This document shows positions 24,699 through 38,984 of a stretch of 64,000 bases of DNA, piece by piece. This DNA comes from Cycas panzhihuaensis (lineage: Eukaryota > Cycadophyta), in the NCBI GenBank assembly GCA_023213395.1, contig CM041465.1, positions 198,283,741 through 198,347,740 of the forward strand. The letters run 5' to 3'. The translations under genes were made by a program, and so were the position numbers. The notes below the pieces were generated by a model. That model was not told where the DNA came from. It did not search any database and was given only the letters and a program-made list of their open reading frames with translations. The first letter of the stretch is position 1. Each line of letters opens with the position of its first letter.

Positions 24699-25032
24699 GC
24701 TCCGAAACGAGCCTAAACTACCATCTCAAATTGTTCTCATTCTTCCCAACCATGGGTTGAATGGCAATTTAAGATGGATCCTTGCTCCGAAACGAGCCTA
24801 AACTACCATTTTAAATTGTTCCCATTCCTCCCAACCACGGGTGGAATGGCAATTTAAGATGGATTCTTCAAACGAGCCTAAACTACCATTTTAAATTGTT
24901 CCCATTCCTCCCAACCACGGGTGGAATGGCACTTTAAGATGGATTCTTGCTCCGAAATGAGCTTAAACTACCATTTTAAACTGCCTCCATTCTTCCCGGT
25001 CACGGGTAGGATGGCGGTTTAAGATGGATTTT
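24699..25032 (+). repeat. Four tandem ~85-bp units, each an imperfect hairpin
   Basis: Units start at about 24699, 24784, 24869 (short by about 6 bases at its start) and 24949. Each reads GCTCCGAAACGAGCCTAAACTA, then an inverted repeat from CCATTTTAAATTG to CAATTTAAGATGG, with an inner stem CCATTCC/GGAATGG and a cap CCC-AACCAC-GGG. The fourth unit has paired changes that keep the stems: TTG/CAA becomes CTG/CGG and CCATTCC/GGAATGG becomes CCATTCT/AGGATGG. It lies in the 3' untranslated interior upstream of the 3' LTR. Confidence 0.92.
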
Positions 25033-25792
25033 CTTTTCGTTTCTCCTTCTGGTTCCTCCCGCGGAACCCGTGTTCCCGTATGCTCTTGGGAACCTTTGTC
25101 CTCCTACTTGGGCATTCCCCAACTAGGACGACGCTGGGGAATATCGTTACTCCCTCTTCCGTGCTTGTTGTTTCCTTCGCATATTCCGCTATGCTCCCCT
25201 GTGGACGTGCATGTCGCCCTATCTTCTAATCTCACACCTCTCGATCACCTCTGCTCACGGTGGATGTGTGTGCCCCTGTTAGACATACGGCCATACATGG
25301 AAGGAAACACATGCATATTACAACAAAATATATACATACAAATATCTACAACATATGTACGTCTACAACATACAAAAATCATTCATTTACAAAATAAATC
25401 ATACATGCTACCTCTATCATACATGATACACACCATTTCATGTGGAGGCTTGTCTGGCCAGCCCGTGCCCAAGTCTCCGGTTGCTGTCGGTTAGATATGC
25501 TTGCTCTCTTCACGGATGCCCTCTTACTTCACGTTGCACCTGCAATTGGGGCATCCTGCTTTACCGCCACTTGATTTGGTCGATGATTAGACGACGCGTA
25601 GGCAGCCCCTACGTTGTCCTCGTCTCTGTTTCCCTTGTCCACGCGTTCCGCCACGACACTTGCCTACACCCTTGGATCACGTGCTGCTCTTGATTGTTCT
25701 TATATATATATATATGCATGTGCTACTCATGTTTCTTAATTGTCAGCATTCGCCATCACATTACGCTTCCGAGCAGTGAGGCTCACGCGCGA
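25033..25792 (+). other. 3' untranslated interior of the Tat-like element
   Basis: Mixed composition: CG-rich to about 25270, then AT-rich to about 25435, then CG-rich again. A 156-codon frame (25024-25494) begins inside the last hairpin unit and has no motif, so I do not call it a gene. The last 20 bases before the 3' LTR are not purine-rich, so no clear polypurine tract is present. Confidence 0.5.
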
Positions 25793-28254
25793 TGTTTCAC
25801 CAGTGGGAATGGACTGGGACGCATCGACTGTGTTTGTTCAGGTATATGTTTTCACTTTTCTTACTTATGATTGCTAAGGTAATTTACAGTAATTTGATTG
25901 ACATATGCGCCTACACGCATTTGCTTGCTCATAATGCATGTGCCTAACGGCACCTCTTAGCTATGACGACTCACGGGGGCATCCATAGCGATGCGACACC
26001 CGTATGGCGACAACCACTCACGATGTCTCCATAGACTTTCGGGCTGCTTTTGCCAGCCTGTTTGCTCCTGTCACAGCATGACGCTTATGTTGCAAACCCT
26101 TCCTAAGCCTGGTTTAACTTTTAGTTAGGGCTCTTTGCACCATTTGAGTACTTGCCCACTTGCTGGACCTTCCCCAATTGATTTAATTCATGCTCACCTT
26201 GTTCTTACCTTAAAAGCTGATTTTATGACTTTTATGTTGCATTTTTCTCTTTTTCAAATTTAATTTGTCTGTTGCAAACTTAGCGGTACCACAAAGTTCT
26301 TGTGATACCGGTCGTCTGCGATGCGCATGATCGCTCAAATAAAAAAAAAGAAACCACGGCGATGGTAGCGTTTTTGGCGGAGCTGGCGTGGCTCACGGCA
26401 GTTGGGCGCGAGGGCCCCTAGCGTTCACTGCTATGCCCAAGGCATAAAAACTCTTTTTCATTCATTTGCCTCATTCTTGAGTTCACTTTTCTAGACTTCC
26501 AAGCAAAAACTCTCTACAAAAGACAAAGGAAAACACGAAACTAAGAATTTTCATATGCTAGCTTGAGCGAGAGGTGAAGTGGGTGCTACCGGTGGAGTTG
26601 CAGGCCATTCTTGCCCCCCTCGTCTCTCCATCACAAGCTCCACTTCCTCATACAAATACTCAAAGATCCAAAGCATTTCTTCACAAGAAAGACTACTCCA
26701 AAGGACAACTTCTAGCTCCCATCTTGCAGAGCTTCCTCTTTCCATTCTCTTGCAAAGGACACTAAAAACCAGCCTTAGGCATGCTTGTCTTTGCTCCAAG
26801 TAGCCAAGGTGCATGCATGCATGCTCTCCTTCATTCAAGGTATTTCTTGTCTCTTGTTGGTGCATTTTTCCTTGCTTTTTGTTGTTCTATTTGCAAGCTC
26901 TTCTCCCTCTTTTGTGAACTTCCTTTGGGATCTCCTTTGTCACTTGATGCAAGTAACCTTAGCTAGTTGTGGCTTACTATAGTCTTGCCCTAGATTGGGT
27001 GCATTTTCTTGCATTTCCTTGAAACCCATCCTCTTCCCTTAGCTTCCTCCTTCGCCATTTCCTAAGCTAGCCAAGATAAAGGGTTTCCACGAGGATTTGA
27101 GGGAGATAAGCGGGTTCCGTCCCCCATTGCCGTCCTTCTCCCCAAGGGTTCCGTCCCTTATCCTCTCCCCCTTTAGCACCCGTGCTTTCTTAGGAAACGG
27201 AGCTAGGGAAGCCTTGGAGAGTTGGGTTGAGTTTTCCTCTTGGTGTAGGAAATTTGTTACTACATGACTCATCTTGTTGCATGCTAGCACTGTTTTCCCT
27301 ATACCCCATGGAGACCTCTCGTGGGTGAGTTAGCCATCCCGAGGCTACACTCGATCCCATTTGGTGCTTTTTGTGGTGTATGATAGCTTGCATGTTTACC
27401 GTACGATTCCGTTTCATTTTTGTTATGCTTTAGTACTTAACTACGTTTTGCTAGCTTAGTTGATTTTATTGCCATATATACATATATCTTGTTGTGCTTC
27501 GTAGCCTCTCTCCCGAGAGGAGGGCGTTTGTTGGGATTATTTGCAGGATTGCGTTGGAGGAAGCATTGCGCGAGATCGACCCGTTGCCGGTCGGCCCTCC
27601 ATATGGTATTTCTTCTCCCTTTTTGGTTGAGCTTTGTTTTCGTTCCCTTCATTTCATTTAGTCCTTGCATGCTTTTGGGGAGGTAAGTGCACCCCCTTCG
27701 TTGTCTTCGATCGATGTTGCATGCGCGGGAGGAGGAAAGGAGCGCAACCAAGGAGGGACATCCGCCTGCGTTCGAACCTTGGGATCCGGTATTCTTCGCA
27801 TGCCTTTCATATTTTCTTTATGCTTTTATGTTTCTTTGCATTTACTGTTATAGATAAAGGAACATAAAGGAAAGAAGAAAACAACCTTTTATTGTGTATT
27901 CGCTTTCGTACTATTTCTTTACATTGCATAACATAGGAATAGAAGACTTGTTCGTTGTATCCCTAGCCGCATTCTACCCGTTTTCTTTACACTTTTGGTT
28001 GGTTGCCCCTCGCCGCCTTCTCATTGCCTTGAGAAGTAGCGGCCATGAGATTCTTTTCCCTTCCGGCCATCCCAAGGGTAGGAAGGCCTCGTCTTGCCGC
28101 ACTACTGGAAGCAACCAGGGCACCTTGCGATCCGTGCCTCGGCGCCAAGACGGACGTCCTGCGAGGTATGATCCTCGCTATTTAGCCTGCTTAGCATATT
28201 GTTTTATGCCCTTCCCGCTAGGCATTGGATCATTGCCCTGCGGAGAGCGTTTCA
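25793..28254 (+). repeat. 3' LTR (2.5 kb) of the Tat-like element
   Basis: Starts TGTTTCACCAGTGGGAATGG and ends GAGAGCGTTTCA directly before target site GCATC. About 60 bp shorter than the 5' LTR through many small indels. Confidence 0.92.
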
Positions 28255-28259
28255 GCATC

Positions 28260-28798
28260 ATACAAGATATTTACTCATACATAAGAGGCAAGATTTTCTA
28301 TGCTGCCCTTATTTATTAATAAACCATGTACAATAAGCATTTCCTATAGAGCTAATGGTTATAGTAATTGATTATCCATATATTTAGTAGATAGTTCTTA
28401 TTTTATACGGACATCAATAATTATTTTTTGATTTATATGATGATTGGTTAATAGATGATGTTTTACAATAGGTTTACAGGTGAATATATGAAGATGTTCA
28501 AGAAAATACTTTGTATATTAGATGACGATTGATGGTTATTATACATGTATATTTTATAGGTTGATTATTCATAGTTGGTCATTAATGATCACATATGACT
28601 ATAAGTTTATTATAGTTGATTAGAAGTTAGTGATTGTAGGATATGGGTATTATGGTTAATACATTTATAAGTTATAAATGATGATGCATATTATAAATTA
28701 ATATAGATTAATATAACATGATATAGATTTTAACACAAGTTATATGATCCAGTAGATATAAATACAATGAAAACCAAGGAGACGAAGACATTGAATAT
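28260..28798 (+). other. Copy A interior, 3' part (non-coding)
   Basis: Resumes copy A after the GCATC site. Matches copy B around 52040-52530, for example the stretch around ACCTATG/TCCATAT followed by TTTAGT(A/G)GAT. No coding potential. Confidence 0.65.
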
Positions 28799-28808
28799 TA
28801 AAGGGGGA
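28799..28808 (+). other. Polypurine tract of copy A
   Basis: AAAGGGGGA immediately precedes the 3' LTR start TGTTGG. Confidence 0.8.
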
Positions 28809-29306
28809 TGTTGGAATATGTAATTATTCACATATATAATGTTTAATATTAATGTTGTAAATACAAATAAAATCTCACTCATAAGATACATTAAGAGAAG
28901 TGATATGAATACATATCCATGTAAACATCTTATTTGATGATGTAAATGCTCAAGAGAGATAATAGGCTACTCATGAGATGAATTTTAATATAAATATATA
29001 TACACACCCCTTGAGAATTTAAGAAAAGTCTTTGACCTGAAGGTGTAATCATTCTAATATCTAAGAGGAGCTCCCAACTCCAACCTTCTCTAGTATTTCT
29101 TCCTACACTGAGCTTTCCATGTATAAATTTATTATATCTTATGGTACATATATTTTCATTGATATACATTATAATTCATGGTTATTTCTTTATATGTGTA
29201 TATTCCTCATAAGATAATTCATTAATTATATATATTTGTTATATTTTTAATATGAATATTCACTACATTATAATATGGTATTATACTTAAATTCCAAATT
29301 CTAATA
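28809..29306 (+). repeat. 3' LTR of copy A
   Basis: Starts TGTTGGAATATGTAATTATT and ends TTCTAATA, as in the 5' LTR. Differences from 4459-4932 are numerous, so the insertion is old. Confidence 0.85.
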
Positions 29307-31215
29307 GGGCCTTCAACTATCACCTTGGTTATTAAAGTTCCTTCTAACTAAATCATTACAAGGGAAACACTTTTTCTCCTCTCTTCCATGAATAATCTAG
29401 GTGAGGATGCTAACATTATAGGTGCTCTTCAGGATGCAACTTGTACCTAACTCTCTCATATTATCCTTTGTATGGATTCTCTCTTAATTATCCATTAGTT
29501 AACCAATATATGTCAAACCCTTATCCCTAACTTTGTATGTTTTATAACTCATTTAAGTCCTTCTTAGTGTAGTTCACATGTGTTCAAATCTATCATATAG
29601 TTAGAGCCCAAAATATTGAGGTTGATAACCTTACTTATTATATCCTCTCTTAATATTTGTAGTTGGTGTTTATTAGTAACTATTAATATATTCCAACACT
29701 TTAGTCACTAATATTTAATTACTAAGAGGGTAAATGTTTCCTTAAATTTTGGCCTCCTTAGTCTTCAAGTATGGTATCCTCTTTATTTTTCTTTCTATGG
29801 TTTGGCTCCTTTATTATGATATTGTTATACACTATGAGTAACTATTCTATGCCATCTGAATAAAATCAAAAGTCTATTTACTTGTACTACCAACCAAACT
29901 CGTGTTATTTCTTGACTTGTTTAAGATTATTTTAGATTTCCTAAATTATTAGAAAATCTAAAATAATATTAAACAAGTCATCTAGTTTTGGAATTTGATA
30001 ATATTATCTAGTTATATAAAAAATGAACCTCATTAAATTTCTTAATAGTATCTCATCATCATTACATGGACCCTATCAAGGGTCTAACAATGTGTAATAT
30101 TCCATCAAAATTTATGGTAGTACTATTATTAGTTTAATTACTCCTTATATTTAGTCTAAGATCCCTTTGGGGATTTCTAATTTATGTGTTTAGAAAAGGC
30201 TTAATACTAAGAGAGTACAAAACTCTCAGGAAGAGAAAACCCTTAATTAGGTTTATTGAACTGTATAAATTAAATCTTATAGAGGGTGAGTTTTGCTCAT
30301 CTTTCTTTTGTTTGTTATACTTCTATGAGTTGATGTCTTGATTTACCAAGGCTAAACTAGTAAGCAAAGACTGTTTGTAGTATTAAAGTGAATTTTATTT
30401 GGAGTCATACTCATTAACCCTTTACTTAATCCTCTATTAGTACCATGACATAAATGTAGAACTGATTTGTGAATGCTTAGTAACCCATTCTAAAAACTCC
30501 AAAATGCTACCAAAAGGACCTAACTGACCCTCATATGCTTCCAAATCATAGATTACCAAATAAATAATAGAGAAAATTCACAACAATAATAATAACCTAA
30601 CCAAAATAATAAAACCTTAGCCTATATAATAATATTTCACCCATAGACCAATAAATAGTGTGCCTAATATTATGAGAAAAAATATTAAAAATATGAGAAA
30701 ATTTACGCTTACAATGAAGAAGCTAATCTAATTATATATGAGATAACTATATACAAATATAATAAATAATGAAAACTTAAAGTTTCAATCCTCTTTCTTT
30801 CTTTGGCTTGCTTCTCTCTTACTCTTCTTTGCCCTTCTTACATCCTCTCTTCTAATTAGTTTTTATTTTCCTTTTATAAATGAATGCCTATTCTCCCCAC
30901 AACTTTTAGTGTTGCATTCTTTTAGCCTTTGTATGATGATCAACTATCCAAATTTAACCTTGTCAGTCAAAATCTTCTCTCTAAACGATTAGTTTAATGA
31001 CTGCTCCTCTTAGATTAATCTTGATAATAGATTTTGAGGTAGAATCCCTATAAGATTTTTTTATTGAGTTCTCTTAAATGACCTTTAGTCTCAATCAATC
31101 ATAATTATATTATAAGAATAATTTAAAATGTTGGTTACATGACACTTTCTATCCATGTTATTATATTTATCAGGTCTTATATGTGTTGGATTTAGAATAG
31201 AGCTCTAATATCAAA
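29307..31215. other. AT-rich DNA, no gene seen
   Basis: No open frame of note. Its right end (31202-31213, plus strand GCTCTAATATCA) is a minus-strand primer-site-like motif next to an LTR, so part of this block may be interior of a second minus-strand element whose other LTR is gone. Confidence 0.45.
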
Positions 31216-31520
31216 TGTTGTAAGTAAGGTTTAAAGGTATGACAATAGACAAATAAGGTGAGTACAAGAAAAATAAAATGAGGCATAAAATAAATAAACT
31301 ATATACATGTTAATATAAGAAATAGGAAGAATAACCAAACTTCAAATTATGTAAAGATGATGTGCATACTTATAATACAACTCACCATATATGAAAGAAC
31401 CCATATGGTTAACTATTATATGTTGTCATGTAAATCAAAGTGAACTATAATATGAAAATATAAATAATAGTGAGAGAGGATAAATGATATCAAATATGTA
31501 ATTAGATATTACATCTAATA
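31216..31520 (-). repeat. Left (3') LTR of the decayed minus-strand element
   Basis: Starts TGTTGTAAGTAAGG on the plus strand and ends CATCTAATA. Unusually it has a primer-site-like motif on its left (31202-31213) as well as the purine tract on its right. Confidence 0.75.
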
Positions 31521-31530
31521 TTCCCCCTTA
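31521..31530 (-). other. Polypurine tract of the decayed minus-strand element
   Basis: Plus strand TTCCCCCTTA, i.e. TAAGGGGGAA read towards the 3' LTR on the minus strand. Confidence 0.65.
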
Positions 31531-34958
<3,428 letters not shown>

Positions 34959-34970
34959 ACTTTGATATCA
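34959..34970 (-). other. Primer-site remnant of the decayed minus-strand element
   Basis: Plus strand ACTTTGATATCA, minus strand TGATATCAAAGT, two or three changes from the Met-tRNA motif, two bases from the LTR. Confidence 0.6.
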
Positions 34971-34972
34971 AA

Positions 34973-35295
34973 TGTTGGAAATAAGCTGTAAAGTTATGAA
35001 AATGGATAAATAACATAAGGGAAAGAATAATGAAATGAAGTATAAGATAGATAAAATGTATACAAGTTAACACAAGAAATGAGAAGAATGATCAAGCTTT
35101 GAATTATGTAAAGATAATATACATATATATAATACAACTCACTATATATTAGAGAACCCTCAATGGCCAACTATTCTATGTTATCACACATTTTAATATG
35201 ACACATAACTTAAAGTGATTTATAATATAAAAACACAAATAATAGTGAGAGAGTATGAATGAGGTTAATCATGTAATTAGATATTATGTCTAATA
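34973..35295 (-). repeat. Right (5') LTR of the decayed minus-strand element
   Basis: Starts TGTTGGAAATAAGC on the plus strand and ends GTCTAATA. Paired with 31216-31520. Confidence 0.75.
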
Positions 35296-38200
35296 ATATA
35301 TGCTTATATATAGGGTTGATGAGTTGGTAGTCCCATATTAGTAGTGCTAATCCACATAGGTACTTTACTTATTTTTTTATTTGTTGCATATCTTGAAAGC
35401 TCTCCCCACACTAACCTTTCTTACAAGAGGAGTTCCTACATCATCATTCATTCTTAAGAAAGTGTTGTTTCATATAGGATATAATAATATGGGCTTGTTT
35501 CTTCCTTTTGGTTTATGTCATATGTTATTTTATTTATTACTCTCTTACATTACCTCTTCTCATATAAAATCATACCACACAAGAGGCTCCTATATCAACT
35601 TCTCCTTGTATGAAGACATCTCATATTAACTCTCCTTTCTCAAAAGATGATGTTATTTAAACATTCTTTGTGTGAAAATAATTTGTGGGAATTATCTATT
35701 AGAATTCCTCTCTTTCATGGATTTTTCTTCCATTAACTCTTCCTATATTTTGTCTTCTTATGTATGACATTTCCTCATGAAATTATCCCACATTGGTTAT
35801 TCATTTTCTGTAGTTTTCTTGTGAATGATGCAACTATGTGGGTAAGAGTCCCATAGGAGTTACATGTTTGGTTTTCTTTTCCTACATGACTATGTTTCAT
35901 ATGAAAGGTTCATGCATGAATCAATTTTTTACAAGAATTATATTCACACAGGAAACATTCCTAAAGGGAAACATTCATTAAGCTTCCATATTATTTATTA
36001 GTATTTTTCATCACTTTATGGCCCAAAACTTATCATCAAAATATTGTGTGTAAACTTTCCCTTATTATTATTATTTTCTCTAGTCAATATATTGAACTCT
36101 TCTTACATGAACCAACTTCATAGAGGCTAAAGTTTTGAGTTCAAGTTTAAAATAGTTTTCATGATTATACCCTAAAAGGGTAATAATTACCATCACAGTA
36201 TTTGATAGTACTATCAAATCTGCTAATACAACCCTTGTAATTTTGATGGTACCCTCTTGATCTTAATAATATTAATTGTGCATGCTTTGAAAATAGATAA
36301 AATTCTAATTTTTAATCTATTTTATGTTATGTTTTAATTTGTTACCAAAATAAACATGACATAAGGTTTCTATGGGCATAATACAAGTGATTTTCTTTGA
36401 AAAATCATGTTCTAAGAGCTTTATATAATCCCATAAACTCATTTAGTATGGGGCTTTTGGGTGGACTCTTTTAATAATTTGTTATTCTCTTTCTTATCTT
36501 ATTTCCTTTTGCCTTATTGCTTTCTTGTGAGCCTAACTTGTTGTGTGTATAGGTCTTAGATGCTAGTAGCTAAATTATGGTGGGTTCCAACTATTTGGAA
36601 AGTAATTCATTAGTCCCTTCATGCCCCATTGCTTGGGGAATTTTCTTCTTCCTTCTAGCTTGTTTAAATTATTTTTTTCCTTCACTTTTAGTTTTTAATT
36701 TCTATCAAAGGTTAGAGAATCTAAGTTAGCACTAACTTCTGACTACATTTAATTTTAAAAGTAAATCAGTGTAGCTATTGTTTCCTTCCTATTTGAGGAG
36801 CTTGATTTACTATGGATTTGATTGCTTCATGTTACTTAATTAAGTGAGTTTTATTGTAGCTTACTTACTTTTGTTTACTTATGGATTTCTTTATTTCATG
36901 GGTTCACTTCGATAATTTCCTTGATGTTTGTTATTTTGTGGCTTGTTAGCATTTGAGCTTAGGCTATAAATCAAGGATCCTCCTCTTAATTATGGCATTG
37001 TTGGGACTAGATTATCTTTGTTTGTATTAAACTAGTTTTATTTACATGCTCTTTACTTCACCTCTTCTCTTACATGCTAATATTACAAGCATAATAACTT
37101 ACTTTACAAGTATAAATCTAAGGTGCCTACCACCTTCATTTGTAGGTATAATAGTATATAATAATTTCTTCACTTATTATTAAGTTCTAGAGTTTACATG
37201 TTACATTTGATGTTCTAAAGTTATATTTTTCTTTCGAGGTTTTCATTGTGGTTTCTTGTAGTACAGAGGACTTAATTAACATCCTCTTTGCATAACCTTG
37301 TATTGAACTTGTGGTTTTACTTATAATTTTTTCTTGCTTTACAAGGAATTTTTCTTAAGACCTAAATAAGATTCCATGTGAAGAAAACATTAAAAGTACA
37401 CTTAAGAAAAGAACTAAAAAATAAAAAACATAAAGCTAGACAATGTAATAAAAAAGCTTTATAAAGGGCAATCCCCTTATTTTGTAACCATTTTTACTTA
37501 TCATGTCATTGTTTGACTACTTGCAAATCTTACTTATTTCAATTATTATTTAGGTGCATGTGATTATAAAGAGGAAATCCATGTGTAAATGTAGTTGGGC
37601 CTTAGATCCTTTAGTTTCTTATTTCTTTTAATATGGTTGTTTGCATGACCTTGCTTATTTCTTTTATGCAAGTTTCTTGGCATGACTAACTAGAGATAGG
37701 TTTATATATTTCTTGGTGTTTTTTATATATTTCTTGGTGTTTCTTATGTAGACCATCATAATTGCACCTCATTGTTGTATGTGATTGACTATATTTTTCC
37801 CACCATCTTGTAATCGAAATAAAATTTGCAAAGATTTTCACACCTGTACACAAGGAATCAACCATCAAAATAGAGACAACTCACTATCAGTATGTTATAT
37901 GAGGGGGGAAATAGATCCCCTTTGATTAGGTGAAGTTATAATAACACATATATAGATTCTCAAGGTTGTTAAACAAGGCCCCTAACCAAGATTTATCACT
38001 TTTAGATAAGCATATTTGGTGATAGTTTAACATATGAATTGAGGTACAATTAGGGACTAATACTCAAGCCTTAGATAAAACTAATTCAACATATTAAGGG
38101 GTGTAGGAAAAGTAGTGTGATTTTGTAGGTTTCTTCTTCTAATTCCTCCCATCTTCTTAATTCCCTTTCTCTATTTCTCTTCTCATATATAAACAATATT

Positions 38201-38875
38201 TAAGTCAAACTTTTATCCACATAACCTCATTAACATATACCATAATTCACTCATTATTCTTTGAGTTATACCATGAATTAACCACACATCATGTTATTTG
38301 TTGAGTTGATTAAGGAAAAATTATTACACATTATCTTGTTCTTCCTTTTCTATAATATCTCTTCCCATGAGAGGGCTAGTTAATTTATGAACTCTTAAAT
38401 TCTAAATAAATAGGGAGTAAGTTACATATGTTGAACACTTTAAAGGGTGTTACATAGGTATAAGCACTACACTCGGGCCCTACTTTATGGGGTCTTTGGG
38501 GTCTTTTTATTCCATCATTTTAGGGCCATTATATTTTAACAATATTAGTTAACATCTTATAAAATTATATCTATATATATACTTTTCTAATAGTATATGT
38601 AAAAGGGTTGGAGAGGATTGAGAGTTTATGTTTACTCTATATACTTTATCAATTCCTCTATTTAATAAGATTTGTTTATCATCAAACCTATTATTGTTGA
38701 TATGCTTGTTTTATTTCTTTGCACTATTATAAGTTTTATTTCCATATAACTTCTATATTTTATATTTTCTAACATGTATTTATAGGTTGTAAGGTACATG
38801 CATCAAGAGATCAAGGTGTTCTTTCATTACATAATGGGATTCATTATACCTTGGCATTTATTAACACCATTTTTG
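35296..38875. other. AT-rich DNA, no gene seen
   Basis: Only short frames (the longest about 82 codons at 35381-35629), with no motif. A short duplication TATATTTCTTGGTGTTT is visible near 37705-37745. Nothing assignable. Confidence 0.55.
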
Positions 38876-38891
38876 TTTCTCATTTATGATC
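38876..38891. repeat. LINE target-site duplication, left copy
   Basis: TTTCTCATTTATGATC, directly left of the poly(T) run. It pairs with 45229-45244 (one mismatch). Confidence 0.92.
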
Positions 38892-38984
38892 TTTTTTTTT
38901 TTGGTAAGGTAAAATAATATTAGAAGGGGTTTTGAATTAGTCCCCAAACCATTTACATCAAAAGCCAACCGGCTAGAGTGAGAT

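Larger units (their letters stand above)
18310..28254 (+). mobile_element. CG-rich Ty3/gypsy Tat/Athila-like element lacking RT and integrase
   Basis: Two long LTRs (18310-20835 and 25793-28254) with TG...CA ends enclose 4.96 kb. The exact target duplication GCATC (18305-18309 and 28255-28259) fixes both ends and shows insertion into copy A. The interior encodes a Tat/Athila-like gag and an aspartic protease, then stops; no RT, RNase H or integrase is seen in any frame. It is therefore non-autonomous, comparable to the described TR-GAG class but with a protease domain as well. It is far richer in G+C and CG than its surroundings, which suggests a recent insertion. A four-unit hairpin array lies at 24699-25032. 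Confidence 0.9.
4459..29306 (+). mobile_element. Non-coding LTR retrotransposon, copy A (interrupted by nested elements)
   Basis: Two related ~475-500 bp LTRs begin TGTTGGAATATGT and end CTAATA (expected ...CA). The left is followed directly by a Met-tRNA primer binding site and the right is preceded by the purine tract AAAGGGGGA. After removing the nested elements, the element's own interior is 4946-5400, 15848-18309 and 28260-28798, about 3.4 kb. I could recognise no gag or pol protein in it, so it looks like a large non-autonomous (LARD-like) element. Copy B at 49465-52808 shares the LTR and both flanks of the interior. No clear target duplication is visible (ATGAA on the left, GGGCC on the right), so the ends have decayed or recombined. 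Confidence 0.8.

Noticed and set aside
24699-25032. CRISPR array
   Set aside because: The units are contiguous tandem repeats with no unique spacers, inside a plant retroelement.
25024-25494. 156-codon frame after the hairpin array
   Set aside because: No recognised domain; composition changes sharply inside it (CG-rich to AT-rich); not kept as a gene.
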